Shown here one piece after another: positions 5,058 to 5,450 of a stretch of 5,450 nt of DNA (positions within the stretch are counted from its first letter, which is position 1; each line of letters starts with the position of its first letter). The notes under the pieces are model-generated. The model saw only the letters and a list, made by a program, of their open reading frames with translations. It did no database searches and was not told the origin of the DNA. The stretch comes from Limiplasma merdipullorum. GTDB taxonomy: Bacteria; Bacillota; Clostridia; Christensenellales; Aristaeellaceae. The DNA is taken from NCBI GenBank assembly GCA_018711955.1, contig DVHQ01000187.1, positions 1 through 5,450 on the forward strand. Reading direction: 5' to 3'. The position numbers were made by a program, and so were the translations under genes.

Positions 5058-5450
5058 GCCGCAGGCTGCGCGGCCTCATCCGCACCATAGACAAAGTCGA
5101 ACAGATCCTGCGCCGCATCCAGCAGGCGCGGGCCGGGACGGGAGGTCATATCCGCGTCGGCATTGTAAACCGCACCGTTCTTGACGGCTTTCAGATCCTG
5201 CCATCCCTCGCGGGACATGATTTCCTCCACGGGCTGCTCGCCCTCGCCGTAATATGCCGCGGTGGTCACGATGTAGTCCGGGTCGCGCGCAAGCACCTGC
5301 TCCTGCGAGATCTCGGCCCAGCCGCTCACGTCGGCGAAGGCGTTGGTCAGACCCACGATTTGCGCCAGCTCGTCCAGGAAGGTATCCGCGCCGCTGGTCC
5401 ACAGGCCCCACTCCAGGGGAGAAACCTCGAAGTACACGGTCTTTCCGGTA
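5054..5450 (-). CDS. Periplasmic-binding-protein-like (BtuF/FecB/FhuD family) substrate-binding protein, C-terminal 131 residues
   Basis: This is the C-terminal lobe of the extracellular, probably lipid-anchored, solute-binding protein that feeds the adjacent permease. The reading frame is open to the window edge, so the true start, signal peptide and any lipobox lie outside. Visible family features are FEVSPLEWGLWTSGADTFLD, an AQIVGLTNAFAD segment, GWAEISQEQVLARDPDYIV, and near the C-terminus an RPGPRLLDAAQDLFDFVYG helix. The last of these corresponds to the RPGPR…L…ELA segment common in BtuF-like proteins. It ends with a short DEAAQPAA tail, and its TGA overlaps the permease ATG by four bases. 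The binding lobe contains several tryptophans, but I cannot tell corrinoid from haem or siderophore specificity from this half. Confidence 0.9.
   Translation of the reverse strand, partial: TGKTVYFEVSPLEWGLWTSGADTFLDELAQIVGLTNAFADVSGWAEISQEQVLARDPDYIVTTAAYYGEGEQPVEEIMSREGWQDLKAVKNGAVYNADADMTSRPGPRLLDAAQDLFDFVYGADEAAQPAA

Noticed and set aside
4351..5118. 255-codon minus-strand frame overlapping the permease in another frame
   Set aside because: The permease frame has full FecCD motifs. This one is a frame-shifted shadow with Arg/Gly/His-rich composition.
5054..5437. Start of the substrate-binding protein at 5437
   Set aside because: The codon there is GTG inside an open frame that continues to the window edge. 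The family protein is about twice this long, so this is an internal valine and not a start.

Overview
The window looks like part of a chromosome from a strictly anaerobic, fermentative, relatively GC-rich member of the Clostridia (Bacillota). The evidence is a clostridial-type NAD(P)-linked [FeFe]-hydrogenase operon, AGGAGG-type ribosome binding sites before most genes, and GC-rich coding DNA split by one short AT-rich intergenic gap. The organism is inferred from gene content and cannot be narrowed further by eye. All seven genes lie on the minus strand, so transcription runs from high to low coordinates.

Right part (5450 to 3229): the end of a BtuF/FecB/FhuD-like substrate-binding protein (its N-terminus is outside the window), a complete FecCD/BtuC-type permease and a complete BtuD/FhuC-type ATPase. 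They overlap by 4 and 13 bases and form one tightly coupled importer operon for a metal chelate such as a corrinoid, haem or siderophore. It ends in a good intrinsic terminator at about 3132-3157.

Middle (2951-3228): the only intergenic region of note. From high to low coordinates it holds a short palindrome, the importer terminator, an AT-rich stretch, and an 18-bp imperfect dyad at 3019-3036. The dyad matches the clostridial Rex (NADH/NAD+ sensor) operator at 10 of 14 specified positions, by my manual alignment. This region should hold the promoter of the next operon.

Left part (2950 to 1): hndA (NuoE-like [2Fe-2S] subunit), a small stand-alone GHKL ATP-binding protein, hndB (thioredoxin-like ferredoxin-fold protein) and hndC (NuoF-like FMN/NAD(P)H subunit, cut by the window edge after 505 residues). 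Together these are the diaphorase and electron-wiring part of a multimeric, probably electron-bifurcating hydrogenase. The catalytic [FeFe] subunit (HndD/HydA) is expected just beyond position 1 but is not visible here.

The parts most worth a second look are the GHKL ATPase placed between two hydrogenase subunit genes, the HndB protein with only three cysteines, and the Rex-like dyad. I saw no mobile elements, CRISPR arrays, tRNA or rRNA genes.
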